From Deltaproteobacteria bacterium (lineage in GTDB: Bacteria; Desulfobacterota; Binatia; DP-6): DNA of 36,505 nucleotides. The DNA is taken from positions 1 to 36,505 of the forward strand of contig VBKG01000226.1 in NCBI GenBank assembly GCA_005879585.1, read 5' to 3'. The notes under the pieces are model-generated. The model was given only the letters and a program-made list of their open reading frames with translations. It was not told where the DNA came from and did no database searches. The first letter of the stretch is position 1. The number at the start of each line of letters is the position of its first letter. This document shows, in pieces, positions 25,313 to 32,574 of this stretch. The position numbers and the translations under genes were made by a program.

Positions 25313-26049
25313 GCGTCGCGCGCGGCCCCGAGGACGTCGAAGAAGACCGTCTCGAGCGAGGCGGCGCCGTCGTCGGGCCGGGCGCGCGCCCGGAGGTCCG
25401 CAAGCGTTCCCACGGCGACCAGCCGGCCGCGGTCGATGATGCCGATCCGCCCGCACAGCTCCTCCGCCACGGCGAGGCTGTGCGTGGACAGAAAAACCGT
25501 GACCCCATCCGCGGCGAGACTGCGCACCAGCCGGCGCAGCTCGAGCGCGCCCTCGGGGTCGAGGCCGACCATGGGCTCGTCGAGCACGAGGACGCGCGGG
25601 CGATGGACGAGCGCCGCGGCGAGCGCGAGCCGCTGCCGCATGCCCTGCGACAACGTCTCGGTCAGCTCGTCCGCCGTGCGCGTGAGGCCGAACTGCTCGA
25701 GCAACGCCTGCGCGCGCTGTCCCACGTCCGCGCGGCGGAGGCCGTAGAGGCCACCGGCGAAGCGCAGGAACTCGAGGGCCGTGAGCTTGTCGTAGAGGAA
25801 GGGATGGTCGGGCAGGTAGCCGGTCACCGCCTTGGCCGCCTCCGGCGCGCGGCGGATGTCGTGGCCGCCGAGGACGGCCGTGCCCGCCGTGGGCTCGAGC
25901 AGGCCCATCATCATGCGGATCGTCGTCGTCTTGCCGGCGGCGTTCCGCCCGAGGAAGCCGAACACGCAGCCGGACTCGACCTCGAGGCTGAGATCGTCGA
26001 CGGCAACGAGGGTGCCGTAGCGCTTCGTCAGGCGCTCGAGACGGATCAC
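25309..26049 (-). CDS. ABC transporter ATP-binding protein
   Basis: A 246-residue cytoplasmic ATPase subunit. It has the Walker A FLGRNAAGKTTTIRMM, Q-loop region TGYLPDHPFLYDKLTALEFL, ABC signature LSQGMRQRLALAAAL, Walker B VLVLDEPMVGLDP and the switch His in LSTHSLAVAEEL. This is the CcmA-like family that drives ABC-2 exporters. The Walker A carries NAAGK where most relatives read NGAGK, a mild change. The start GTG 26049 overlaps the upstream stop (GTGA) and the gene end overlaps the permease start. The three genes thus form a tightly coupled operon. Confidence 0.93.
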   Translation of the reverse strand: MIRLERLTKRYGTLVAVDDLSLEVESGCVFGFLGRNAAGKTTTIRMMMGLLEPTAGTAVLGGHDIRRAPEAAKAVTGYLPDHPFLYDKLTALEFLRFAGGLYGLRRADVGQRAQALLEQFGLTRTADELTETLSQGMRQRLALAAALVHRPRVLVLDEPMVGLDPEGALELRRLVRSLAADGVTVFLSTHSLAVAEELCGRIGIIDRGRLVAVGTLADLRARARPDDGAASLETVFFDVLGAARDA

Positions 26050-27476
26050 GCGCCGGCCTCCGGCGTCGCGAAAGCGAGCCCACCCACGAGCCCCGCGAGA
26101 CCCAAATGGCGTTCCGGGCCGCCTTCGAGGAGCTTCACGTGCGTGGCGTCGGCCGGCATCTGCTCGAACACGGCGTCGGCGCTCACCCAGCGGCCGAGCC
26201 AGAGCTCGCTCCAGGCGTGGTAGAGGAACGCACCGTCGAGGTAGACGGCGCTGGCGACCATGCGCGCCGGGTTGCCCGCGGCGCGGGCGAGCGCGGTCAG
26301 GAGCACCGCGTGCTCGTTGCAATCCCCTCGGAGCACGCGGAGCACCTCCCGCGCGCTCGGGACGGTCGCGCTCGGCTCTTTCGTCATGCTCGTCGCGACC
26401 CAGTGGAGAAGACGTTCGGCGCGCCGTACGGCGTCGGGTTCGTCGCCGACGATCGCCCGCGCGCGCGCGACGATCCCCGGGTCGTCGGATTCGATGAACG
26501 GCGACGGTTTCCGGTACGGATCGTCCCCGCGCGGCGACACCGATCCCGGGACGGGCGACGGCTCGCGCTCGATGCGCAGCACGCCCGCGCGCATCCGCTG
26601 CCGCGGCGGATCGTCCGGCACCGATCCCGCCGCCGGCCCCGACACCCGGAGCGTCAGCGCCGCCACGGTGCGCGGGCTCGCGATCGTCCCGTGGAGCGGG
26701 ATGCGGGCAATCGTCGCGACGTCGAGCGGCGCGGCGCCGTCGAGGCCGCCGAGCGCCGCGTCGCGGGGCTCGGCACGGAGGATGAGCCCGAGCATCGCCT
26801 CTTCCCGCACCGCGCGCCCGTCGTCCGTGAGCCAGACCTGGCTGCGGACGCCCTGCTCCTCTTCGGTGACGCGCAACGTCTCGACACCGTCGACGGTCTC
26901 GCGGCCCTCGACCACGGTCGTGACCGGCTCGCTCCGCAGCGTGAGCGGGCTGAAGACGGCGTGCGTGAAGCGCGTACCGGGCGCCGGTCGGGCGGCGGCG
27001 ATGCGCGGCCGGAACGTCGTCGCGAGATGGATCGGCTCCGCGAGCGGGATGGCGAGCGTGTCCTGCCGGTCGCCCGTTCCGTAGCGCACCTCGAGGCGAT
27101 GGCCGTCGCTCGTGCCGCTCGCGGTGAACGTGGCGGCCGGCGAGACGAGCGCGAAGTGGAAGGCGCGGAGACCGAACTGTGCGTCGGTCTCGGCGGCGAG
27201 CGACGTCGTCACGCGCTGCGGCACACCGAGCAGTGCCAGGGCGAGCGTGGAGTCGTCCCGGACGTCGTAGCCCTCCCCGGTCGCCACCACGGCGCGCCGC
27301 GCATAGCCGACCTTGCGCTCGCCCTGGTAGATGCCGAACCACTCGTCGCGCGACGATGCCGCGGCCGACGGCAGCAGCGCGACGTCGGTCCCCGTTGGTG
27401 CCGCGTGCTTGCGCACCAGGAGCGCGAGCATGACGAGCCACCAGACGAAGACCGCGAGGGTAAGCGGGCGCCTCAC
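26046..27476 (-). CDS. Membrane-anchored transglutaminase-like protein
   Basis: A 476-residue protein starting with one hydrophobic helix (LTLAVFVWWLVMLALLV), so most of it should lie in the periplasm. A beta-rich region (residues about 45-270, for example VGYARRAVVATGEGYDVRDD) precedes a papain-like transglutaminase core. There Cys386 (RGDCNEHAVLLTALAR), His420 (YHAWSELWL) and Asp434 (WVSADAVFEQ) form a complete triad. Bacterial members of this fold act as proteases or amide-bond modifying enzymes. It is coupled by GTGA to the ABC ATPase. GTG 27476 is chosen as the start closest before the anchor; the longer open frame upstream belongs to other DNA. Confidence 0.82.
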   Translation of the reverse strand: MRRPLTLAVFVWWLVMLALLVRKHAAPTGTDVALLPSAAASSRDEWFGIYQGERKVGYARRAVVATGEGYDVRDDSTLALALLGVPQRVTTSLAAETDAQFGLRAFHFALVSPAATFTASGTSDGHRLEVRYGTGDRQDTLAIPLAEPIHLATTFRPRIAAARPAPGTRFTHAVFSPLTLRSEPVTTVVEGRETVDGVETLRVTEEEQGVRSQVWLTDDGRAVREEAMLGLILRAEPRDAALGGLDGAAPLDVATIARIPLHGTIASPRTVAALTLRVSGPAAGSVPDDPPRQRMRAGVLRIEREPSPVPGSVSPRGDDPYRKPSPFIESDDPGIVARARAIVGDEPDAVRRAERLLHWVATSMTKEPSATVPSAREVLRVLRGDCNEHAVLLTALARAAGNPARMVASAVYLDGAFLYHAWSELWLGRWVSADAVFEQMPADATHVKLLEGGPERHLGLAGLVGGLAFATPEAGA

Positions 27477-27532
27477 GGTGCGGGTGATGAAACGCCGACG
27501 CGGACGTCGCGTCAAACGCGGGCGACGACCCC

Positions 27533-28381
27533 TTACGCCGCGGGCGGATACTCCTCGTGTTGCGGCAGCTCGTCCGCGATGTCGAACCAGGGCGCCTTCG
27601 ACCCGACGAAGATGTGCATCTGCGGTCGGATGCCGGGATCGTCGTCGAGCGTGCCCATGGGCACGACCGCGATGTTGCGGTCGCGGTCGAGGCGCGGCAC
27701 GGGGCCGCCGCACGTCCGGCAGAACGACTGCCCGAAGAACCGCGCCTCCGGCACCTTGTAGAACGCGATGCGCTCGGCGCCGCGTGTGAAGCGGACCCCG
27801 TCGGCCGTCGTGACGAGGTTCGAGGCGTGCGCCGCGCCGCGGGCCTTCCGGCACCGCCCGCAATGACAGTTGCGCGCGAAGGTCGGCGGTCCCTCCACCA
27901 CGAAGGCGACGCCGCCGCAGAGACAGCTGCCGCGCGGCGCCGCACCGGGCGGATCGGGCGCCGGCCGATCGGGCTGCGCCGGCATGTCGACGCCGGGAGG
28001 ATAGGCCTCGAACTGCGGCAGGGAATCGCGGATCGCGAACCACGGCGCGCGCGACGCGACGAAGATGTGCGCGGCGGGGCGCGTGCCCGGATCCTGCTCC
28101 ATGCATCCCGTGGGCAGGAACACGAGATTCTGCCACGGGTCGCCCGGCACCACCGAACCGCAGCGCGTGCAGAAGTCGCGGAAGAACCCGGGCGACGACT
28201 CGTAGCGTCCAACGTGGTCGCGGCCGCTCGCGCGGAAGCCGTCGGCCGGCGCGGTCACGTAGGTGGCGAACGGCGTGCCGTGTGCCTTCCGGCAGCGCGA
28301 GCAGTGACAGTGCGACATGAACTGGAGGGGTCCCTCGGCATCCCACGTGACGGCGCCACAGAGACAGCGGCTGTGTGTCAT
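27533..28381 (-). CDS. GFA-family protein with two tandem GFA domains
   Basis: A 282-residue protein made of two copies of the GFA (glutathione-dependent formaldehyde-activating enzyme / CENP-V) fold. Copy one spans residues 1-130 (RCLCGAVTWDAEG, CHCSRCRKAHG, FCTRCGS). Copy two spans about 148-282 (SCLCGGVAFVVEG, CHCGRCRKARG, FCRTCGG). Each has the cysteine sets that bind zinc. Both end in a similar AHIFVASRAPWFAI / MHIFVGSKAPWFDI and a LPQ-E-YPP closing motif, showing an internal duplication joined by a Pro-rich linker. Single-domain proteins are the rule. The function is not settled; glutathione or other thiol adducts are possible ligands. ATG 28381 faces the SGNH gene. Confidence 0.85.
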   Translation of the reverse strand: MTHSRCLCGAVTWDAEGPLQFMSHCHCSRCRKAHGTPFATYVTAPADGFRASGRDHVGRYESSPGFFRDFCTRCGSVVPGDPWQNLVFLPTGCMEQDPGTRPAAHIFVASRAPWFAIRDSLPQFEAYPPGVDMPAQPDRPAPDPPGAAPRGSCLCGGVAFVVEGPPTFARNCHCGRCRKARGAAHASNLVTTADGVRFTRGAERIAFYKVPEARFFGQSFCRTCGGPVPRLDRDRNIAVVPMGTLDDDPGIRPQMHIFVGSKAPWFDIADELPQHEEYPPAA

Positions 28382-28388
28382 GCGGGCG

Positions 28389-29702
28389 ATGTCGCAGGTC
28401 CGGTTCCGGCGCGCAAGGCGTTTTCCTCCACGGCCGTTGCGTGGTAAGCGCCGCTCGCTCTTGGAGGTCATCCGACGTGCCGCCCTCGCGCTCGGCGCCG
28501 CGGCCGTGGTGCTGGTCGCGCTCGAGGTGGTGCTGCGCGTCTGCGTCACGCCATCACCGCACTCGGCCGGCCGGCTCTTCGGCAGCGAGCTGCCGCCCGT
28601 GCAGCTCATCCCGCCGGAGCCGCCGCGCCCCGCGCGACGCGACGCCCAGCCGGGGCGCATCCGGTTCGACGATCTGAGCGGCCTCGTCCGCGACGACGTG
28701 GTCCTCGGCTACACGTCCCGGGAGCACGCGATCTCGACGAACGGATGGTGGCAGTCGAACAACGTCGGCGCCCGCGCTCGCCGCGACACCGCCGCCACGA
28801 CCGCTCCCGGCACGACCCGCGTGCTCGTCTTCGGCGACTCGTTCGCCGCCGGGAGCCGCGTGCCACAGGAGTCGGCCTGGCCGGCGGTGCTCGAAGCGGC
28901 CGACCCGGGGCTCGAGGTCGTCAACTTCGGTGTCGACGGCTACAGCCTGGCGCAGAGCCTGCTGCGGTATCGCGGGGTCGGGGCGTCGCTGGCGCACGAC
29001 GTCGTCATCCTGACGCTCTCGCCGCGCGCGGACCTCTGGCGCGAGGTGAACACGCTCCGGGCGCTCGCCGGATGGCGCTCGTATCGCGTCATGCCGCGGT
29101 TCGTGCTCGACGACGGGCTGAAGCTCGTGCCGAGCCCGTACGACCCGCCGAGCGCCGTGCACGCCGACAACCCGAGCGGGCTCGGCCCGCGGCTCCGCGA
29201 GCACCTCCGCCGCTACGACCGCTTTTACGTGCCCTGGATGTACGACCCGCCGCGCGGTCTCGCGCGCCACTCGGTGCTCGCGAAGCTGGTGCTCGCCCGC
29301 TGGCACGCGCGCCTCATGCGACGACTCCACGAAGACGCCCTCGATCCCCGCTCCGAGGCGGTCGCGGTGAGTGCCGGGATCGTGCAGGCGATGCGCGCCG
29401 ACGCTGCCGCCCGCGGCGCCCGCTTCCTCCTCGTGTTGCTGCCGAGCGAGATCGACCTCGGGCGGCTCCGCCGGCGCGCCGGCTACCGCGAGCAATGGCG
29501 GGCGATCGCCGCCGTCGTCGCGCGGGACGGTGTCGCGTGCGTCGACCTCGCCGACGCGCTCGTCGCCGCACCCGCCGAGCGCATCGACCGCGGCTACGAC
29601 GGGACGCACCACGGCCCGCGCACCAACGCCCTGGTCGCCGGTGTCGTCGGGCACGCACTCGCCGCGCCGCAGGCGCTGGCCTGCGGTGCCCCCGGGGCGT
29701 GA
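28389..29702 (+). CDS. SGNH-hydrolase-like protein of an O-acylation cluster
   Basis: A 437-residue protein with one N-terminal hydrophobic helix (AALALGAAAVVLVALEVVL) that should anchor it in the inner membrane facing out. The SGNH nucleophile lies in VLVFGDSFAAGSRVP (Ser151 with this start), and a late D-G-T-H-H box near residue 400 could supply Asp and His. NFGVDGYSLAQSLLRYRG is the block II/III region. The MBOAT acyltransferase gene follows 7 bases later, so the protein probably receives or transfers acyl groups to an exported glycan, as AlgX/AlgJ do for alginate. The ATG at 28389 or TTG starts at 28437 and 28461 are all possible. Confidence 0.75.
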   Translation: MSQVRFRRARRFPPRPLRGKRRSLLEVIRRAALALGAAAVVLVALEVVLRVCVTPSPHSAGRLFGSELPPVQLIPPEPPRPARRDAQPGRIRFDDLSGLVRDDVVLGYTSREHAISTNGWWQSNNVGARARRDTAATTAPGTTRVLVFGDSFAAGSRVPQESAWPAVLEAADPGLEVVNFGVDGYSLAQSLLRYRGVGASLAHDVVILTLSPRADLWREVNTLRALAGWRSYRVMPRFVLDDGLKLVPSPYDPPSAVHADNPSGLGPRLREHLRRYDRFYVPWMYDPPRGLARHSVLAKLVLARWHARLMRRLHEDALDPRSEAVAVSAGIVQAMRADAAARGARFLLVLLPSEIDLGRLRRRAGYREQWRAIAAVVARDGVACVDLADALVAAPAERIDRGYDGTHHGPRTNALVAGVVGHALAAPQALACGAPGA

Positions 29703-29709
29703 AGACCGG

Positions 29710-31107
29710 ATGCTCTTTCACGACGCGCCGTTCCTCTGGCTCCTGCTCGCCACCTGCGTCGCCTATTGGGGCGTGCTCCGCACGCGGCGCGCGCGGAACC
29801 TCCTCCTGCTCGGCGCGAGCGTCGTCTTCTACACGCGCTGGAGCGCGCCGCTCGTCCTCCTCGTCGTCGCGACCGCGCTCTACGACTACGGGATGGCCCT
29901 CGCGATCGAGGCTGCGCCGACGGCGCGGGGACGCCGTGCCCGTCTCGTCGCCGCGGTGGTCGTTCCGCTCGGGCTCCTTGCCTACTTCAAGTACACGAAC
30001 TTCCTCGTCGCACAGGTGTGGCCGCTCTTCGGTGCGTCGCGCCCGCCGCCCGTGTTCGCCATCGTGCTGCCGCTCGGCATCTCGTTCTACACCTTCGAGA
30101 CCATCGCCTACGTGATCGACGTTTACCGCCGCCGGATCCCGGCCGAGCGCGACATCGTGAACTACGCGCTCTTCCTCCTCTTCTTCCCGCACCTGATCGC
30201 CGGGCCGATCGTGCGGCCGGGCCAGCTTCTGCCGCAGCTGCGCCGCGGCCGGCCGCTCGACTGGAGTCGCGTCGAGGTCGGCGTCCGCCTCTTCGTCCTC
30301 GGGATGCTGAAGAAGGCGGTGGTGGCGGACCAGCTCGCCCTGATCGTCGACCCGGTCTTCGCGCGGCCCGACTCCTACGCGACGGGAACGCTGTGGACGG
30401 CGGCGGTCTCGTACGCGGTCCAGATCTACTGCGACTTCTCGGGTTACTCCGACATGGCGATCGGCGCCGCACACCTCCTCGGCATCACGCTGCCGACCAA
30501 CTTCCGGATGCCGTACTTCGCGGCGAACCCGGCCGAGTTCTGGCGCCGGTGGCACATCACCCTTTCCACGTGGCTGCGCGACTATCTCTACATCCCGCTC
30601 GGCGGGAACCGGCACGGGACGCTCATGACCTACCGGAACCTCCTGCTGACGATGCTGCTCGGCGGGTTGTGGCACGGGGCGGCGTGGACGTTCGTCGTCT
30701 GGGGCGGCTACCACGGGATGCTCCTCGCCCTGCACCGCGCGATCCCGTGGCCCGCGTGGACGGGGCGCCCGTCGCTCCGGCCGTTCCGCGTTGCCCTCAC
30801 GTTTTTCCTTGTCTGCGTCGGATGGGTCTTCTTCCGCGCGGCGAGCCTCGGCCTCGCCGCGACCATGCTCGCGCGCATGTTCGCTCCGGCGGCGGGCCTC
30901 GGGCTCGCGCCGGGTGTGAGCGCGCTCGTGGCCGCGATTCTCGGCACGGTATTGGTCGCGCACCTCGTCGGCACGTTCGCCGACGTGCCGCGCCTCGTAC
31001 GCGCCGTTCCCGCTCCGATCCTCGGCACGGCGCTCGCCGGCGGGTTCCTGCTCGCCGCGCTGCTCGCCCCCGACACGGGGGGGGCGTTCATCTACTTCCA
31101 GTTCTGA
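29710..31107 (+). CDS. MBOAT family O-acyltransferase (AlgI/DltB-like)
   Basis: A 465-residue inner-membrane protein with about ten helices. It begins MLFHDAPFLWLLLATCVAYW. LPLGISFYTFETIAYVIDVYRR, FLLFFPHLIAGPIVR, IYCDFSGYSDMAIGAAHLLG and FWRRWHITLSTWLRDYLYIP are the hallmarks of AlgI-like MBOATs. The catalytic His322 sits in GGLWHGAAWTF. Such enzymes hand acyl (mostly acetyl) groups across the membrane to an extracytoplasmic acceptor with the help of SGNH partners, which flank it here on both sides. ATG 29710 follows a short gap after the SGNH gene; its stop is one base before the next start. Confidence 0.93.
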   Translation: MLFHDAPFLWLLLATCVAYWGVLRTRRARNLLLLGASVVFYTRWSAPLVLLVVATALYDYGMALAIEAAPTARGRRARLVAAVVVPLGLLAYFKYTNFLVAQVWPLFGASRPPPVFAIVLPLGISFYTFETIAYVIDVYRRRIPAERDIVNYALFLLFFPHLIAGPIVRPGQLLPQLRRGRPLDWSRVEVGVRLFVLGMLKKAVVADQLALIVDPVFARPDSYATGTLWTAAVSYAVQIYCDFSGYSDMAIGAAHLLGITLPTNFRMPYFAANPAEFWRRWHITLSTWLRDYLYIPLGGNRHGTLMTYRNLLLTMLLGGLWHGAAWTFVVWGGYHGMLLALHRAIPWPAWTGRPSLRPFRVALTFFLVCVGWVFFRAASLGLAATMLARMFAPAAGLGLAPGVSALVAAILGTVLVAHLVGTFADVPRLVRAVPAPILGTALAGGFLLAALLAPDTGGAFIYFQF

Positions 31108-31108
31108 A

Positions 31109-32140
31109 ATGCCGTCGTCGCGTCACCGTCCCGATGCCGTTCGCGCACGACGCGTGCTCGCCGTCGCCGCGATCGCGGTGGCCGTGGCGCAGCTCGCCGC
31201 GGGGCTGGCACTCGATACGGCGCCGGCGCGCGTGCGCTTCGCGCACGGGGCGCGGGTGCTCGACCAGGCGCGCGCGCTCGGCGGCGCGCCGTACGTGCTC
31301 CTCCTCGGCAGCTCGCGCTTCTGGCAGCTCGACGCCGACACCGCCGCCGTCGCGCTCCGCGAGACCGTCGGCGGCGACGGTCCCGGTCTCCTCAAGGGCG
31401 CCATGCCGGCGGGTGATCCGATCGTCGCCGACTACCTGCTCGAGCGCCTGCTCGCCGAGGGCAGCCACCCGCGGCTCATCGCGCTCGAGATCAGCCCCGA
31501 GATCATCGCGAACCCCTCCCGCTGGGTGGCGGAGCACGCGGTCCGCTTCTTCACGTGGCGCGACGTGGCGGTGTGGACGCCGGAGATCGTCCGGGCGGGC
31601 AAGACGCGGCAGGTGGCCGCCGCGCGCTTCGCCCCGATTCACCTCTATCGCCGCGAGCTGCTCACCTGGATCACCGGGGTTCAGCCGCCGTACCTCCGGG
31701 TAGCGGCAGCCGTGCAGGCCGCCGCAGCCGCACCCGCCGACCACGACGGGGCGGGGCCGAACGCGGTAACGCTGTTCGGCCTCCGCGAGACGCGGAAGTG
31801 GCTCCGTCGCTACCGCGTCGACGGTGGGGCCGCCCGCGCGCTCGAGCGCCTGCTGGCGCGTTGCCACGACGCTGGCATCCGCGTCGCGCTCGTCGGCGTT
31901 CCCGTGTCGAGCTGGGTCCGCGAGCTCTACACGCCTGAGATCGAGCGGACGTTCGGCGCCTACATCGACCGCGTGAGCCGCCGCTACGGCGCCGAGTTCG
32001 TCGACTATCGCGCGAAGGTCCCCGACCGCTTCTTTCGCGACCACCACCACCTGAACCGTCGCGGCAGCGAGCTCTTCGTCCGGTTGCTGGTGGCCGAGGT
32101 GCTCGCGCCGCGCTGGTCGGCGTCGGCCGCGGCCTCGTAG
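31109..32140 (+). CDS. DltD/AlgX-like SGNH protein, partner of the MBOAT acyltransferase
   Basis: A 343-residue protein with an N-terminal signal-anchor (VLAVAAIAVAVAQLAAGLAL). The presumed SGNH nucleophile is in YVLLLGSSRFWQL (Ser68 or Ser69), in a DltD-like GSSR context. DHHHLNRRGSELF near residues 311-323 has the Asp and His (D311, H314) of the catalytic triad. The middle contains ALEISPEIIAN and VALVGVPVSSW, usual in this group. It starts one base after the MBOAT stop, so the acyltransferase and its two extracytoplasmic SGNH partners form one operon. The acceptor polymer (capsule, exopolysaccharide or lipid) is unknown; no polymer synthesis genes are next to it. Confidence 0.8.
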   Translation: MPSSRHRPDAVRARRVLAVAAIAVAVAQLAAGLALDTAPARVRFAHGARVLDQARALGGAPYVLLLGSSRFWQLDADTAAVALRETVGGDGPGLLKGAMPAGDPIVADYLLERLLAEGSHPRLIALEISPEIIANPSRWVAEHAVRFFTWRDVAVWTPEIVRAGKTRQVAAARFAPIHLYRRELLTWITGVQPPYLRVAAAVQAAAAAPADHDGAGPNAVTLFGLRETRKWLRRYRVDGGAARALERLLARCHDAGIRVALVGVPVSSWVRELYTPEIERTFGAYIDRVSRRYGAEFVDYRAKVPDRFFRDHHHLNRRGSELFVRLLVAEVLAPRWSASAAAS

Positions 32141-32161
32141 TGCCGCGGCGGCTCGACGTCG

Positions 32162-32377
32162 TCAGGCAGCCTTGCGCAGCTCTTCGGCCAACGCCACCGC
32201 GACCGTGGCCCGCATCCGCCGGCGAAGGGCGGCCATCAGCATGCCGATGCCGACCAGCGCGGCGGCGACCACGACCGGGCCCGAAAGATCGCTGACCAGA
32301 GCCGATGCGGCGCCCGGCGGGAGCCCCGACTGCAAGGTCAAGGCGAGTTGAAGTCCGGAATCGAAGTTCGGAATCAT
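32162..32377 (-). CDS. Small one-helix membrane protein, 71 aa
   Basis: A short gene without a family I recognise. The peptide MIPNFDSGLQLALTLQSGLP is followed by a Gly/Ala stretch and a single hydrophobic helix (GPVVVAAALVGIGMLMAAL). A basic RRRMRAT and an amphipathic end AVALAEELRKAA follow, so the tail should be cytoplasmic. A good ribosome site (GGAGGG, 8 bases before ATG 32377) supports this start over the longer frame that stays open to 32953. Third positions are GC-rich. The layout, with a short N-terminal half, one helix and a positively charged tail, resembles phage coat proteins, pilin-like peptides or small stress proteins, but I cannot choose between these. Confidence 0.65.
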   Translation of the reverse strand: MIPNFDSGLQLALTLQSGLPPGAASALVSDLSGPVVVAAALVGIGMLMAALRRRMRATVAVALAEELRKAA

Positions 32378-32460
32378 CGCTGTGCCCTCCCTGCCGTGGG
32401 GAAAAGCAAGCGCAGTGCCGCGGCGGCAGGCACGAAAGACCAGCACGCGGCTCGTATGGG

Positions 32461-32487
32461 TGCCAACCTCGCTTGGCAGTCCGCCAA
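32461..32487. promoter_or_regulatory. TTGGC inverted-repeat cluster between divergent genes
   Basis: Three half-sites alternate in orientation: TGCCAA (32461-32466), TTGGCA (32473-32478) and GCCAA (32483-32487). The first pair is a perfect 6-base inverted repeat with a 6-base spacer; the second pair reads TTGGC-N5-GCCAA. The site sits in the 197-base gap between the small membrane protein gene and the Ogt-AlkA gene, roughly in the middle, so it may control both. Confidence 0.4.
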
Positions 32488-32574
32488 CGAAAGTTTGCAC
32501 GCCGCCATGCATGGGATGCGGGCGACGCATGCGCGAGCACGATGGCTGGCTGACAGCTCCGTTCGCGTGATGGT

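Noticed and set aside
24461-27761. Long plus-strand frames opposite the ABC operon
   Set aside because: Charged repeats of Arg, Glu and Ala with no domain; the operon on the minus strand is clear.
29314-30963. Minus-strand frame of 549 codons across the SGNH and MBOAT genes
   Set aside because: Extremely charged product with no motif, opposite an unmistakable MBOAT protein.
32378-32574. Sigma-54-like TGGCAC ... GC site on the minus strand
   Set aside because: TGGCAC is present but the -12 element (TTGC) is missing at the correct spacing.
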